In this document: piece by piece, positions 8,151-16,462 of the stretch
Numbering within the stretch: the first letter of the stretch is position 1
Layout: the number at the start of each line of letters is the position of its first letter
Source of the DNA: Novisyntrophococcus fermenticellae
Lineage (GTDB): Bacteria > Bacillota > Clostridia > Lachnospirales > Lachnospiraceae
Direction: 5' to 3'
NCBI RefSeq assembly: GCF_018866245.1
Contig: NZ_CP076458.1
Coordinates: forward strand, 620,001-684,000
Length of the DNA: 64,000 nucleotides
Translations under genes and position numbers: made by a program
Notes under the pieces: generated by a model
Told to the model about the DNA's origin: nothing
Databases searched by the model: none
What the model saw: only the letters and a program-made list of their open reading frames with translations

Positions 8151-8982
8151 CAGAAAGAAAAACATAGAACATGCGGAACATCTGGTGCGGCAGGCGGCAG
8201 GGAAGGGAGCGCAGGTAATCCTGCTTCCTGAACTGTTTGAAGGCCCTTATTTCTGCCAGGAAAGAAGGTACGAAAGCTATGCACTTGCAAAAACGGCAGA
8301 GGAAAATGATGCGGTCAGGCATTTTTCAAAAATCGCTTCAGAGCTCCAGGTAGTCATTCCCGTCAGCTTTTATGAGGAAACCAAAAACAGCATGTTTAAT
8401 TCAGTGGCCGTTCTTGATGCGGACGGAAGAAATCTTGGGATATATCGGAAAACGCATATACCGGATGACCACTATTATCAGGAAAAATTTTATTTTACTC
8501 CCGGGGATACCGGGTTTCGGGTGTTTGATACAAGATATGGGAAAATAGGCATCGGCATCTGCTGGGACCAGTGGTTTCCGGAGACCGCCAGATGCCTTGC
8601 TTTGCAGGGAGCTGAACTGATTCTGTATCCGACCGCCATCGGAAGCGAACCAATATTGGAATGCGACAGCATGGAGCATTGGCGGCGGTGTATGCAAGGC
8701 CATTCGGCTTCCAATATTGTTCCGGTGGCGGCGGCCAACCGGGTGGGAGAGGAATGGATAATTCCCTGTGCGGAAAACGGAAACCAAAGCTCTTCACTTA
8801 AATTCTACGGCTCCTCCTTTCTCACAGACAGTACCGGTGCTGTGATAAAATCCATGGGCAGAATGGAAGAAGGGGTTATCTGTGCATCCTATGATTTAGA
8901 CCTGATCAGGATGGAACGCAGGAACTGGGGCCTCTTCCGCGACCGCAGGCCCGAGATGTATGGAACGATTTTATCTTGTTAG
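8104..8982 (+). CDS. aguB: N-carbamoylputrescine amidase
   Basis: A 292-residue nitrilase-superfamily amidase that converts N-carbamoylputrescine to putrescine, CO2 and ammonia, completing the arginine-agmatine-putrescine route. The Glu-Lys-Cys triad is E43 ('[11 protein letters not shown]'), K116 ('[10 protein letters not shown]') and C153 ('[11 protein letters not shown]'). The start at 8104 is fixed by AAAGGAGG six bases upstream; a start at 8032 has no such site. It lies inside the end of aguA by 47 nt. Last gene of the polyamine operon. Confidence 0.93.
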   Translation: MREVTVAAVQMKCGADRKKNIEHAEHLVRQAAGKGAQVILLPELFEGPYFCQERRYESYALAKTAEENDAVRHFSKIASELQVVIPVSFYEETKNSMFNSVAVLDADGRNLGIYRKTHIPDDHYYQEKFYFTPGDTGFRVFDTRYGKIGIGICWDQWFPETARCLALQGAELILYPTAIGSEPILECDSMEHWRRCMQGHSASNIVPVAAANRVGEEWIIPCAENGNQSSSLKFYGSSFLTDSTGAVIKSMGRMEEGVICASYDLDLIRMERRNWGLFRDRRPEMYGTILSC

Positions 8983-9004
8983 GAAGTAAAAAATAAGGTA
9001 TACT
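8976..9004 (+). promoter_or_regulatory. Putative promoter for dnaX-ybaB-recR
   Basis: TTGTTA (8976-8981) and TATACT (8999-9004) are spaced 17 bp apart, 35 nt before the dnaX start. The -35 overlaps the aguB stop codon region. Confidence 0.45.
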
Positions 9005-9038
9005 GACATGAGAGATGTAAATAGACAGAGGTGAGACC

Positions 9039-10634
9039 ATGAGCTACACGGCTCTATATCGTAAATTCCGTCCGGATACATTTGCAGATGTAAAAGGACA
9101 GGATCATATTGTAACAACATTAAAAAACCAAATAAAGGCTGACCGCATCGGCCATGCTTATCTGTTCTGCGGAACCCGGGGAACAGGTAAAACCACGATC
9201 GCTAAAATTCTGGCAAGGGCAGTGAACTGCGAGCATCCAATTGACGGGAGTCCGTGCAATGTATGTGAAAGCTGCAAGGCAATCCGTGCGGGAGTTTCTA
9301 CAAACGTCATAGAAATCGATGCCGCCTCCAACAACGGCGTGGACAATATAAGGGAAATCCGGGAGGAAGTTGCTTATCGTCCCACACAGGGGAAATACAA
9401 AGTATATATCATCGACGAGGTTCATATGCTTTCGACAGGAGCTTTCAATGCATTACTGAAAACCCTGGAGGAACCACCTTCCTATGTGATATTCATACTG
9501 GCAACTACGGAGGCCAATAAAATTCCGGTGACGATCCTGTCCCGCTGCCAGCGCTATGATTTCAGGCGGATTACGATTGATACCATAGCGGACCGGCTGA
9601 TGGAATTGATGCGCATGGAAGAAGTCGACGCAGAGGAGCGGGCGATCCGCTATGTGGCCAAAGCCGCGGACGGTTCCATGCGTGATGCGTTGAGCCTGCT
9701 TGACCAGTGCATTGCATTTTATCTGGGGGAAACACTAACCTATGATAAAGCTCTGGAAGTGCTGGGAACCGTAGATACCGAGGTGTTCAGCCAGCTTTTA
9801 AGGAAGGTGATCAGTCAGGATGTGACGGGAAGCATTCACATTCTGGAGCAGCTGGTGAATCAGGGAAAAGAGATGACACAATTTGTAGCTGACTTTACCT
9901 GGTATGTAAGAAACTTGCTTTTAGTGAAAACTTCTGATAATCTGGAAGATGTGTTGGATGTATCCACCGATAATCTTAAGCTGATGGAAGAAGAGAGCAG
10001 GATGATCGATGTGGAAACATTGATGAGATATATCCGTGTATTCTCCGATCTTTCGGGGCAGATTCGTTATGCCGCACAGAAGAGAGTCCTGGTGGAGATT
10101 GCATTGATCAAGCTGTGCAGACCGCAGATGGAAACCAACATGGATTCGCTGCTGGATCGTATCCGCACCCTGGAAGAGAAGATGGAAAAAGGGATACCGG
10201 TGAATATAAAGCAGAATGTTTCATATACTGCTGCAAAGGCTGATACTTCTCCGGAGACGCCCAAAGCACAAAAACCTGCTAAGGCCGCACCGGAAGACTT
10301 AAAGAGAGTGCGGGCCGAATGGAGGATGATTATCGGTCAGGTGGAAAGTGGCATGCTTCGGCAGTATCTGCAGCGCTCGATACCGAAATACAACAGTGAA
10401 ACAGGAGAGGCAAAACTATTTGTCGAATTTCAGGATAAGAATGCGCAGATGTATCTGGAAAATGAAGACGCAAAGAAGGAAATTGAAACAATTATCGAAG
10501 AACGGATCGGAAAATCTGTAGAGGTGGAACTGATTATTTCAGAGAATCATAAGCATGAAGCCCTGGCTCAGATAGATCTGGATACGATTTTGAAAGAATC
10601 AGTGCATATGCCGGTGGAAATTGAAGAGGAATAA
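9039..10634 (+). CDS. dnaX: DNA polymerase III subunit gamma/tau
   Basis: A 531-residue clamp-loader ATPase. Walker A is 'FCGTRGTGKTTIAKILARA' near residues 43-61, a zinc-binding cysteine cluster 'CEHPIDGSPCNVCESC' follows, then Walker B 'VYIIDEVHML' and the sensor segment 'ILATTEANKIPVTILSRCQRYDF'. The C-terminal part is charged and variable, as in tau. It is somewhat short for a tau protein. RBS GAGGTGAG precedes the start. Operon with ybaB and recR, a very common bacterial arrangement. I saw no A-rich heptamer that would clearly drive the gamma-producing frameshift. Confidence 0.95.
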   Translation: MSYTALYRKFRPDTFADVKGQDHIVTTLKNQIKADRIGHAYLFCGTRGTGKTTIAKILARAVNCEHPIDGSPCNVCESCKAIRAGVSTNVIEIDAASNNGVDNIREIREEVAYRPTQGKYKVYIIDEVHMLSTGAFNALLKTLEEPPSYVIFILATTEANKIPVTILSRCQRYDFRRITIDTIADRLMELMRMEEVDAEERAIRYVAKAADGSMRDALSLLDQCIAFYLGETLTYDKALEVLGTVDTEVFSQLLRKVISQDVTGSIHILEQLVNQGKEMTQFVADFTWYVRNLLLVKTSDNLEDVLDVSTDNLKLMEEESRMIDVETLMRYIRVFSDLSGQIRYAAQKRVLVEIALIKLCRPQMETNMDSLLDRIRTLEEKMEKGIPVNIKQNVSYTAAKADTSPETPKAQKPAKAAPEDLKRVRAEWRMIIGQVESGMLRQYLQRSIPKYNSETGEAKLFVEFQDKNAQMYLENEDAKKEIETIIEERIGKSVEVELIISENHKHEALAQIDLDTILKESVHMPVEIEEE

Positions 10635-10670
10635 GATATAGAAAAGCTGATAAAAGGAGGATTTGAAGTT

Positions 10671-11030
10671 ATGGCAAAAAGAGGCGGATTTCCGGGTGGC
10701 ATGGGTATGCCTGGCAATATGAACAATCTGATGAAGCAGGCTCAGAAGATGCAAAAGCAGATGGAAGAGAACCAGAAAACTCTGGAGGAAAAAGCGTTTA
10801 CTGCATCTGCCGGCGGCGGTGCGGTTGAAGTTACAATTTCAGGAAAAAAAGAGATTACAAAGGTGAAGCTGGCTGAAGAGGTAGTGGACCCGGACGATAT
10901 TGAAATGCTGGAGGACCTCATTATGGCGGCCTGCAATGAAGCACTGCGCCAGGTGGAAGAGGAATCCGCCACTATGATGTCCAAGATGACAGGAGGTCTC
11001 GGCGGCATGGGCGGAGGCATACCCTTCTGA
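10671..11030 (+). CDS. YbaB/EbfC family nucleoid-associated protein
   Basis: A 119-residue DNA-binding protein with a Gly/Met-rich N terminus ('[29 protein letters not shown]') and the core '[47 protein letters not shown]'. Members form tweezer-like dimers that bind DNA. It sits between dnaX and recR, its usual place, and its stop codon overlaps the recR start by one base (TGATG). RBS AAAGGAGG. Confidence 0.95.
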   Translation: MAKRGGFPGGMGMPGNMNNLMKQAQKMQKQMEENQKTLEEKAFTASAGGGAVEVTISGKKEITKVKLAEEVVDPDDIEMLEDLIMAACNEALRQVEEESATMMSKMTGGLGGMGGGIPF

Positions 11031-11626
11031 TGGATTATTATAGCAGTCATATTAACCGATTGATTGAACAGTTCTCGCGACTTCCGGGAATCGGAACCAA
11101 GTCGGCTCAGCGTTTGGCTTTTCACATCATTCATATGCCGAAAGACCAGGTAAAGCAGTTGACGGAAGCGATCCAGGGAGCCAGGGAAAATGTGCAGTAT
11201 TGTAAGGAATGCTGTACGCTTACAGATCAGGAAACCTGTCCGATCTGCAGTAACCCCAAGCGTGACCATAAGCAGATTATGGTGGTAGAGAATACCAGAG
11301 ATCTGGCTGCCTATGAGAAGACAGGCAAATTCGAAGGGGTGTACCATGTCCTGCACGGAGCCATATCGCCGATGCTGGGAATTGGTCCGGATGATATTAA
11401 ACTCAAGGAGTTGATGCAGAGGCTTCAGGGAGAGGTGGAGGAGGTCATTATTGCGACCAATTCCAGCCTGGAGGGAGAGACCACAGCGATGTATATCAGC
11501 AAATTAATCAAACCTACCGGAATCAGGGTAACCAGAATTGCGAGCGGGGTTCCGGTGGGAGGAGATTTGGAGTATATAGATGAAGTTACCCTGCTCCGTG
11601 CACTCGAAGGAAGGGTGGAACTTTAA
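11030..11626 (+). CDS. recR: Recombination protein RecR
   Basis: A 198-residue RecFOR-pathway protein. Helix-hairpin-helix 'LIEQFSRLPGIGTKSAQRLAFHI' at the N terminus, a four-cysteine zinc finger 'CKECCTLTDQETCPIC' near residues 57-72, and a TOPRIM domain with 'IMVVENTRDLAAYEKT' and the C-terminal 'GVPVGGDLEYIDEVTLLRALEGR'. Full length for the family. Translationally coupled to ybaB. Confidence 0.96.
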   Translation: MDYYSSHINRLIEQFSRLPGIGTKSAQRLAFHIIHMPKDQVKQLTEAIQGARENVQYCKECCTLTDQETCPICSNPKRDHKQIMVVENTRDLAAYEKTGKFEGVYHVLHGAISPMLGIGPDDIKLKELMQRLQGEVEEVIIATNSSLEGETTAMYISKLIKPTGIRVTRIASGVPVGGDLEYIDEVTLLRALEGRVEL

Positions 11627-11634
11627 GTTAGTAT

Positions 11635-11662
11635 TTGAAGATATGGAATCCTGTGGTATACT
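11635..11662 (+). promoter_or_regulatory. Promoter of the transaldolase-transketolase operon
   Basis: TTGAAG (11635-11640) and TATACT (11657-11662) with 16-bp spacing and a TG two bases before the -10 region (TGTGGTATACT). 48 nt upstream of the transaldolase start. Confidence 0.55.
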
Positions 11663-11709
11663 AAAACCAGAGAATTCATATAATATACATTTTCAGGGAG
11701 GGATTTATC

Positions 11710-12363
11710 ATGAAATTTTTTATTGATACTGCCAATGTAGAGGACATCAGAAAAGCAAATGACATGGGAGTTATCTGTGGTGTTACCACAAATCCGTCAT
11801 TGATTGCAAAAGAAGGGAGAGATTTTAATGAAGTTATAAAAGAAATCACTTCTATCGTGGATGGACCAATCAGCGGTGAGGTAAAGGCAACGACAACAGA
11901 TGCAGAAGGTATGATCAAAGAGGGACGTGAAATCGCAGCCATTCATCCAAATATGGTTGTTAAAATCCCGATGACTGTAGAAGGGTTAAAGGCCTGTAAA
12001 GTCTTAAGCTCTGAAGGTATCAAGACGAATGTCACTCTGATTTTCTCCTCAAACCAGGCACTTCTGGCGGCGAGAGCCGGAGCATCCTATGTTTCTCCCT
12101 TCCTTGGACGTCTGGATGATATTAACGTAAGAGGTGTGGATCTGATTGCGGAAATCAGTGAGATGTTTGCGGTTGCAGGTATTGATACCGAAATTATCGC
12201 GGCCAGCGTACGTAATACGATCCATGTAACAGACTGTGCTCTGGCAGGGGCGGATATTGCTACCGTTCCTTATAAAGTAATTGAACAGATGACCAAACAT
12301 CCGCTGACAGACGCCGGCATCGCAAAGTTCCAGGCCGACTACAAAGCTGTATTTGGTGAATAA
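11710..12363 (+). CDS. Transaldolase, short fructose-6-phosphate aldolase-like type
   Basis: A 217-residue single-domain TIM barrel of the TalC/FSA family. The opening '[36 protein letters not shown]' is diagnostic, and the Schiff-base lysine lies in '[15 protein letters not shown]' near residue 84. The end '[22 protein letters not shown]' is also typical. With the transketolase pair downstream it supports the non-oxidative pentose phosphate pathway, so transaldolase rather than aldolase activity is likely. RBS CAGGGAGGG. Confidence 0.93.
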   Translation: MKFFIDTANVEDIRKANDMGVICGVTTNPSLIAKEGRDFNEVIKEITSIVDGPISGEVKATTTDAEGMIKEGREIAAIHPNMVVKIPMTVEGLKACKVLSSEGIKTNVTLIFSSNQALLAARAGASYVSPFLGRLDDINVRGVDLIAEISEMFAVAGIDTEIIAASVRNTIHVTDCALAGADIATVPYKVIEQMTKHPLTDAGIAKFQADYKAVFGE

Positions 12364-12400
12364 GACTTTTAGACAGACGCTACAAAAAGGAGAAGAAAGC

Positions 12401-13240
12401 ATGAACACATTAGAGCTTCAAAAGACTGCCAACGAGGTTCGGAAGGGAATCATAACTGCAGTACATGGTGCAAAAGCAGGGCATCCAGGAGGATCTCTGT
12501 CAGCAGCTGATATTTTCACATATTTATATTTTGAAGAGCTGAATATTGATCCGGAAGACCCGAGAAAGCCGGATCGTGACCGGTTTGTTCTTTCAAAGGG
12601 ACATACATCCCCGGGATTGTATTCTGTATTAGCTGAAAGGGGCTACCTTCCCAAAGAGGATCTTCCGACATTCCGCCATCTGGGATCCTATCTTCAGGGA
12701 CATCCGGACATGAAGCATATCCCGGGCGTGGACATGACCAGTGGTTCTCTCGGACAGGGAGTTTCAGCAGCAGTAGGGATGGCTTTGTCTGCAAAGCTTT
12801 CCGATGACAGCTATAGGGTATATGCTCTTCTGGGAGATGGTGAACTTCAGGAAGGGCAGGTCTGGGAGGCAGCCATGTTTGCAGGCGCCCGTAAGCTGGA
12901 CAACCTGGTACTGATTGTAGATAACAACGGACTTCAGATAGATGGAGCAGTGTCGGACATCTGTACCCCTTATCCGATTGATAAGAAGTTTGAAGCATTT
13001 AACTTCCATGTAATCAGGCTTGAGGATGGTAATGACATGGATCAGGTTCGTGCGGCATTTAAGGAGGCCCAAACTGTAAAAGGCATGCCCTCTGTTATCG
13101 TCGCAAAGACAGTAAAGGGAAAAGGTGTTTCCTTCATGGAAGGGCAGGTAGGCTGGCACGGAAAGGCTCCGAATGATGAGGAATATGCGACAGCCATGGC
13201 AGATTTGGAAAAGGCAGGTGAAGTGTTATGTCAGAAGTAA
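12401..13240 (+). CDS. Transketolase, N-terminal (thiamine diphosphate binding) subunit
   Basis: A 279-residue half of a split transketolase. The ThDP motif 'GDGELQEGQVWEAAMFAGARKLDNLVLIVDNN' begins near residue 146, and 'GHPGGSLSAADIFTYLYF' and 'VLSKGHTSPGLYSVLAERG' hold conserved histidines. The start at 12401 has AAAGGAGAAG nine bases upstream; a 12353 start would run into the upstream gene. Overlaps the C-terminal subunit by 13 nt, ensuring balanced synthesis of the two chains. Confidence 0.94.
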   Translation: MNTLELQKTANEVRKGIITAVHGAKAGHPGGSLSAADIFTYLYFEELNIDPEDPRKPDRDRFVLSKGHTSPGLYSVLAERGYLPKEDLPTFRHLGSYLQGHPDMKHIPGVDMTSGSLGQGVSAAVGMALSAKLSDDSYRVYALLGDGELQEGQVWEAAMFAGARKLDNLVLIVDNNGLQIDGAVSDICTPYPIDKKFEAFNFHVIRLEDGNDMDQVRAAFKEAQTVKGMPSVIVAKTVKGKGVSFMEGQVGWHGKAPNDEEYATAMADLEKAGEVLCQK

Positions 13241-14169
13241 AGAAAATTGCAACCAGAGTAAGTTATGGGAATGCCCTTGTGGAACTGGGCAGAAAACACG
13301 ATAATTTAGTTGTTCTGGATGCTGATCTTGCAGCAGCGACACAGACTGCTATCTTCAAAAAAGAGTTTCCCAAACGTCACATTGACTGCGGTATTGCAGA
13401 GTGTAATATGATGGGAATCGCAGCAGGTATCTCAACTACGGGGAAAATTCCTTTTGCCAGTTCTTTTGCTATGTTTGCAGCAGGACGTGCGTTTGAACAG
13501 GTTCGGAACTCAATCGGTTACCCGCATTTGAACGTAAAAATCGGAGCTACTCATGCAGGAATCTCTGTTGGTGAAGATGGTGCGACACACCAGTGTAATG
13601 AAGATATTGCTCTGATGCGTACCATACCGGGTATGACTATCATCAACCCCTCAGATGATGTGGAAGCAAGGGCGGCTGTGCAGGCGGCGTATGAGATGGA
13701 AGGGCCGGTCTATCTTCGCTTCGGACGTCTGGCAGTTCCGGTAATCAATGATGGACCGGACTATAAGTTTGAACTCGGAAAAGGTGTCGTATTAAAAGAA
13801 GGTAAGGATCTTACGATCGTTGCCACAGGCCTTTGTGTATCGGAAGCCCTTGAAGCCGCAAAAAAACTGGCGGATGAAGGTGTGGATGCAAAAGTAATTA
13901 ACATTCATACAATCAAACCTCTGGATGAAGAACTGATCGTGGCTGCGGCTAAGGAAACCGGCAAAGTGGTAACTGTAGAGGAGCATTCTGTTATTGGAGG
14001 CTTAGGAAGTGCAGTCTGCGATGCATTGAGTGCCAATGCGCCAACTCCAGTCTTAAAGATAGGCGTTCAGGATGTATTCGGAGAATCCGGAGCGGCGGTA
14101 AAGCTTCTGGAAAAATACGGATTGGATGCACAGGGAATTTATAAACAGATTAAAGACTGGATTGAATAA
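13228..14169 (+). CDS. Transketolase, C-terminal (pyrimidine-binding) subunit
   Basis: A 313-residue chain that completes the transketolase dimer interface. 'VVLDADLAAATQTAIFKKEFPKRHIDCGIAECNMMGIAAGIS' contains the glutamate that activates ThDP (GIAEC), and 'ATHAGISVGEDGATHQCNEDIALMRTIPGM' is the sugar-binding region. The final domain ends with the regulatory-type segment 'DVFGESGAAVKLLEKYGL'. The start lies inside the N subunit gene. Confidence 0.94.
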   Translation: MSEVKKIATRVSYGNALVELGRKHDNLVVLDADLAAATQTAIFKKEFPKRHIDCGIAECNMMGIAAGISTTGKIPFASSFAMFAAGRAFEQVRNSIGYPHLNVKIGATHAGISVGEDGATHQCNEDIALMRTIPGMTIINPSDDVEARAAVQAAYEMEGPVYLRFGRLAVPVINDGPDYKFELGKGVVLKEGKDLTIVATGLCVSEALEAAKKLADEGVDAKVINIHTIKPLDEELIVAAAKETGKVVTVEEHSVIGGLGSAVCDALSANAPTPVLKIGVQDVFGESGAAVKLLEKYGLDAQGIYKQIKDWIE

Positions 14170-14212
14170 AAAGAAACGAAAGATGTCGTACATGTTGATG
14201 GAAATCAAGGTG

Positions 14213-14244
14213 TGCGGCTTCTTTTTTGTCTATAAGAAGCCGCA
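14213..14244. terminator. Inverted repeat between convergent transketolase and yyaC genes
   Basis: Perfect 11-bp stem TGCGGCTTCTT / AAGAAGCCGCA with a ten-base loop, centred between the + strand transketolase operon and the - strand yyaC gene. No clear T run follows on either strand, so it may be a processed 3' end or a weak shared terminator. Confidence 0.5.
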
Positions 14245-14280
14245 TATCCTTTGGCTGAAAGGTATTAATGATCGGCTATA

Positions 14281-14892
14281 CTAGTTTGTGCAGAAATATA
14301 CTTCCGGAACGGATGTCATTGCCTTATGGGTCAGATCTTTTATATAACAGGTTTGTAAAATCCCCTGACTGATCAAATCGGCCATCTGCATTACGTCAGA
14401 CAGTCGGGTGCTGGAAAGGAGCAGATGCGGAGAAACTCCGGTCTGATTTACAATTCCTGTTATGAAGATATGTCCTACTGCGGGGAGATTTTTGCTGACT
14501 CCCGCACCCGGAAGAATTGCTCCTTTTCCGACACAGACGCACCCCTGATGGGAAGAAGATCCTAAAGAAGCATCGATGGCAATAATCAATCCATGAGGAT
14601 GCGCATACTGTATATCTTTCATTATTTCCTGCAAATTCAGGGCGTGTACTGGATAATCTAATGTACCATAGACCGTATAGGGTCGCTTTGGAGTCCGATT
14701 AAGCTGATTTCCGATTAATGGACCGAGACAGTCTCCTGTGATCCGGTCACTGCCGATACATAGAAATATCAATTCGCTCCATAATAAATCAATATGAGAT
14801 ATATAATATTCCAGAGCATTCCCAATTTCGGCACTGGCTTGTTCTGTCTTAGAATTTACGTAACAAGTCTCGTTTTTTGATTTTCGAAACAT
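14281..14892 (-). CDS. yyaC: Spore protease YyaC-like protein (DUF1256)
   Basis: A 203-residue protein of the YyaC/GPR-related fold. 'LIFLCIGSDRITGDCLGPLIGNQL' and 'IIAIDASLGSSSHQGCVCVGKGAILPGAGVSKNLPAVG' are the conserved blocks holding acidic residues. Family members are produced during sporulation and are thought to act as peptidases or as maturation proteins. I chose the ATG at 14892, which is preceded by AGGGGG; the frame extends to 14943 with another ATG but without a ribosome site. Its presence supports a spore-forming host. Confidence 0.85.
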   Translation of the reverse strand: MFRKSKNETCYVNSKTEQASAEIGNALEYYISHIDLLWSELIFLCIGSDRITGDCLGPLIGNQLNRTPKRPYTVYGTLDYPVHALNLQEIMKDIQYAHPHGLIIAIDASLGSSSHQGCVCVGKGAILPGAGVSKNLPAVGHIFITGIVNQTGVSPHLLLSSTRLSDVMQMADLISQGILQTCYIKDLTHKAMTSVPEVYFCTN

Positions 14893-15081
14893 GGCGGTCC
14901 CCCTAATATCTGTTCTGTGACGCGTTGTCACTCTTCTAACCATTTTCCCCGTTATTTTATAGAATATTCGCCAGACAGGGATTTAATTCCATGCTGTTTG
15001 GGAAAGAGATATATGTGCTGTTTACAGAGTGTCTTTTATAAAAGAATCTGTCGATAAAATCAGGGTTTCCTACTGCATATT

Positions 15082-15109
15082 TTGATAAAATTTGCGGATT
15101 GAGTATGCT
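15082..15109 (+). promoter_or_regulatory. Putative promoter of the LysM gene
   Basis: TTGATA (15082-15087) and TATGCT (15104-15109), 16 bp apart, 27 nt upstream of the chosen start. Confidence 0.4.
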
Positions 15110-15136
15110 ATTGTATGGGACAAAAGGGGTGATTTA

Positions 15137-16375
15137 ATGATTGAAATCGTTTATAAGGAAGACAAAAAAGAGGCAAATGGAAATGAAGAATTTTTCTATC
15201 TGCCGAAGAACATCAGACAAATAGGTGAAGTGGGGGGAGCACGAAAGATTTATATGGAGGACTATGTCTACACCTTTTTGAAACGTATGAGTGCAGACAG
15301 AGAGGGAGCCGGACATGCAGCTATACTACTGGGGAGATATAAATGGGCGGAAGGAAAGTCCTACCTGTTTATACAAAGTGCCATAGAATTACAAAGTATG
15401 GAAGTCAGTCTGGAGCATATGCAATTTACGGACAAGATTTGGGGAGAAGTCCATGACACCATGGAGCAATACTTTAAAGGACAAGAAATCCTGGGATGGA
15501 CTTTAAGCCTGCCCGGGTTTAGCTTTGAAATTAATGATGTAATACTGAAGACACATCTGAATCATTTTGCAGGGAATGACAAGGTGCTTCTATTGATGGA
15601 GCCCACGGAGAAAGAAGAAATCTTTTATTATTATGAAAATGGAAGGCTGCAAAAAGAAGGCGGGTATTACATTTATTATGAGAAAAACGAGTTGATGCAG
15701 GAGTACATGATTGCAACCGGGAAAAATCGTTCTATTGAAGAAACGGAAAAAATTCCCGACAGAGCTGTCAATAACTTCAGGAAGGTATTAGAACAAAAGC
15801 ATGATTCCAAGGAAGACTCCGATGACAAAACCGGGCACAATATGGTATATACCCTTGCAGCATGTGTTGCAGTGGCTATACTGGCGGTTGGATTTACCTA
15901 TGCCAGAGATGCGGGTGCCCTTCCTGGAGTGTTAAGCAGATTCAACAATTCACAGGATGTGGGAATAACAGCTGCGGTCTCGGATTCAAATCAGGGAGAA
16001 ACAAGCATGTCAGATGAAGAGGTGAACGCAGCAGAACAAGAAAATGAGCAGCAATCTTCATCTGACAGCAATAGCACGAGCCTTTCCGGAGACAGAGAAG
16101 AGGCCGTTCCAACGGTTGAACCTACTGCAAATCCCACGCCGACACCTCCAGCTGCAACTACTCCGGGGAATCCAAACGTGGAAAACAATACTGCTCAAAC
16201 CTCCGGTGGGGTAGCAAAGACCAGAGAATATACTGTTCAAAAAGGCGATACCTTAAGCAAAATCTGTATGGCTGCTTACGGCAATATGACCATGATTCAG
16301 CAGATATGTGATTTGAATAACCTTGAAAATGCCGAGCTAATTTATGAGGGGCAGAAATTAATACTCCCACAATAA
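15137..16375 (+). CDS. Membrane-anchored LysM protein with degenerate JAMM/MPN-like N-terminal domain
   Basis: A 412-residue protein in three parts. Residues ~25-190 resemble an MPN (Mov34/JAMM) domain: 'KRMSADREGAGHAAILLGRY', 'QEILGWTLSLPGFSFEINDVILKTHLNHFAGNDKVLLLMEP'. The place where active JAMM proteases have HxH reads T-L-S-L and the aspartate-bearing segment reads 'INDVILKTH', so metal binding is probably lost. One transmembrane segment at ~235-257 follows, then a Ser/Thr/Pro-rich linker and a C-terminal LysM (~363-411, 'YTVQKGDTLSKICMAAYGNMTMIQQICDLNNL') that would bind peptidoglycan outside. Start 15137 chosen for AAAAGGGG upstream; a 15092 start lacks one. Likely spans membrane and wall with a cytoplasmic MPN-like domain. 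The MPN call is a fold-level guess. Confidence 0.6.
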   Translation: MIEIVYKEDKKEANGNEEFFYLPKNIRQIGEVGGARKIYMEDYVYTFLKRMSADREGAGHAAILLGRYKWAEGKSYLFIQSAIELQSMEVSLEHMQFTDKIWGEVHDTMEQYFKGQEILGWTLSLPGFSFEINDVILKTHLNHFAGNDKVLLLMEPTEKEEIFYYYENGRLQKEGGYYIYYEKNELMQEYMIATGKNRSIEETEKIPDRAVNNFRKVLEQKHDSKEDSDDKTGHNMVYTLAACVAVAILAVGFTYARDAGALPGVLSRFNNSQDVGITAAVSDSNQGETSMSDEEVNAAEQENEQQSSSDSNSTSLSGDREEAVPTVEPTANPTPTPPAATTPGNPNVENNTAQTSGGVAKTREYTVQKGDTLSKICMAAYGNMTMIQQICDLNNLENAELIYEGQKLILPQ

Positions 16376-16462
16376 GCAATCTTATGTTACAATCTAGATG
16401 TGAACCACAAAAATAAGTGCCGGTAATTGTATTTTGATTTACAAAAAGGCTGAAGGTTATTT

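Noticed and set aside
9039..10634. Programmed frameshift in dnaX
   Set aside because: Only a short A5 run (about 10185) was seen, not the A-AAA-AAG type heptamer with a following stem; no support.
10671..11626. Antisense open frame 10742-11356 (204 codons) opposite ybaB/recR
   Set aside because: It overlaps two well-supported genes completely and has no ribosome site; shadow frame.
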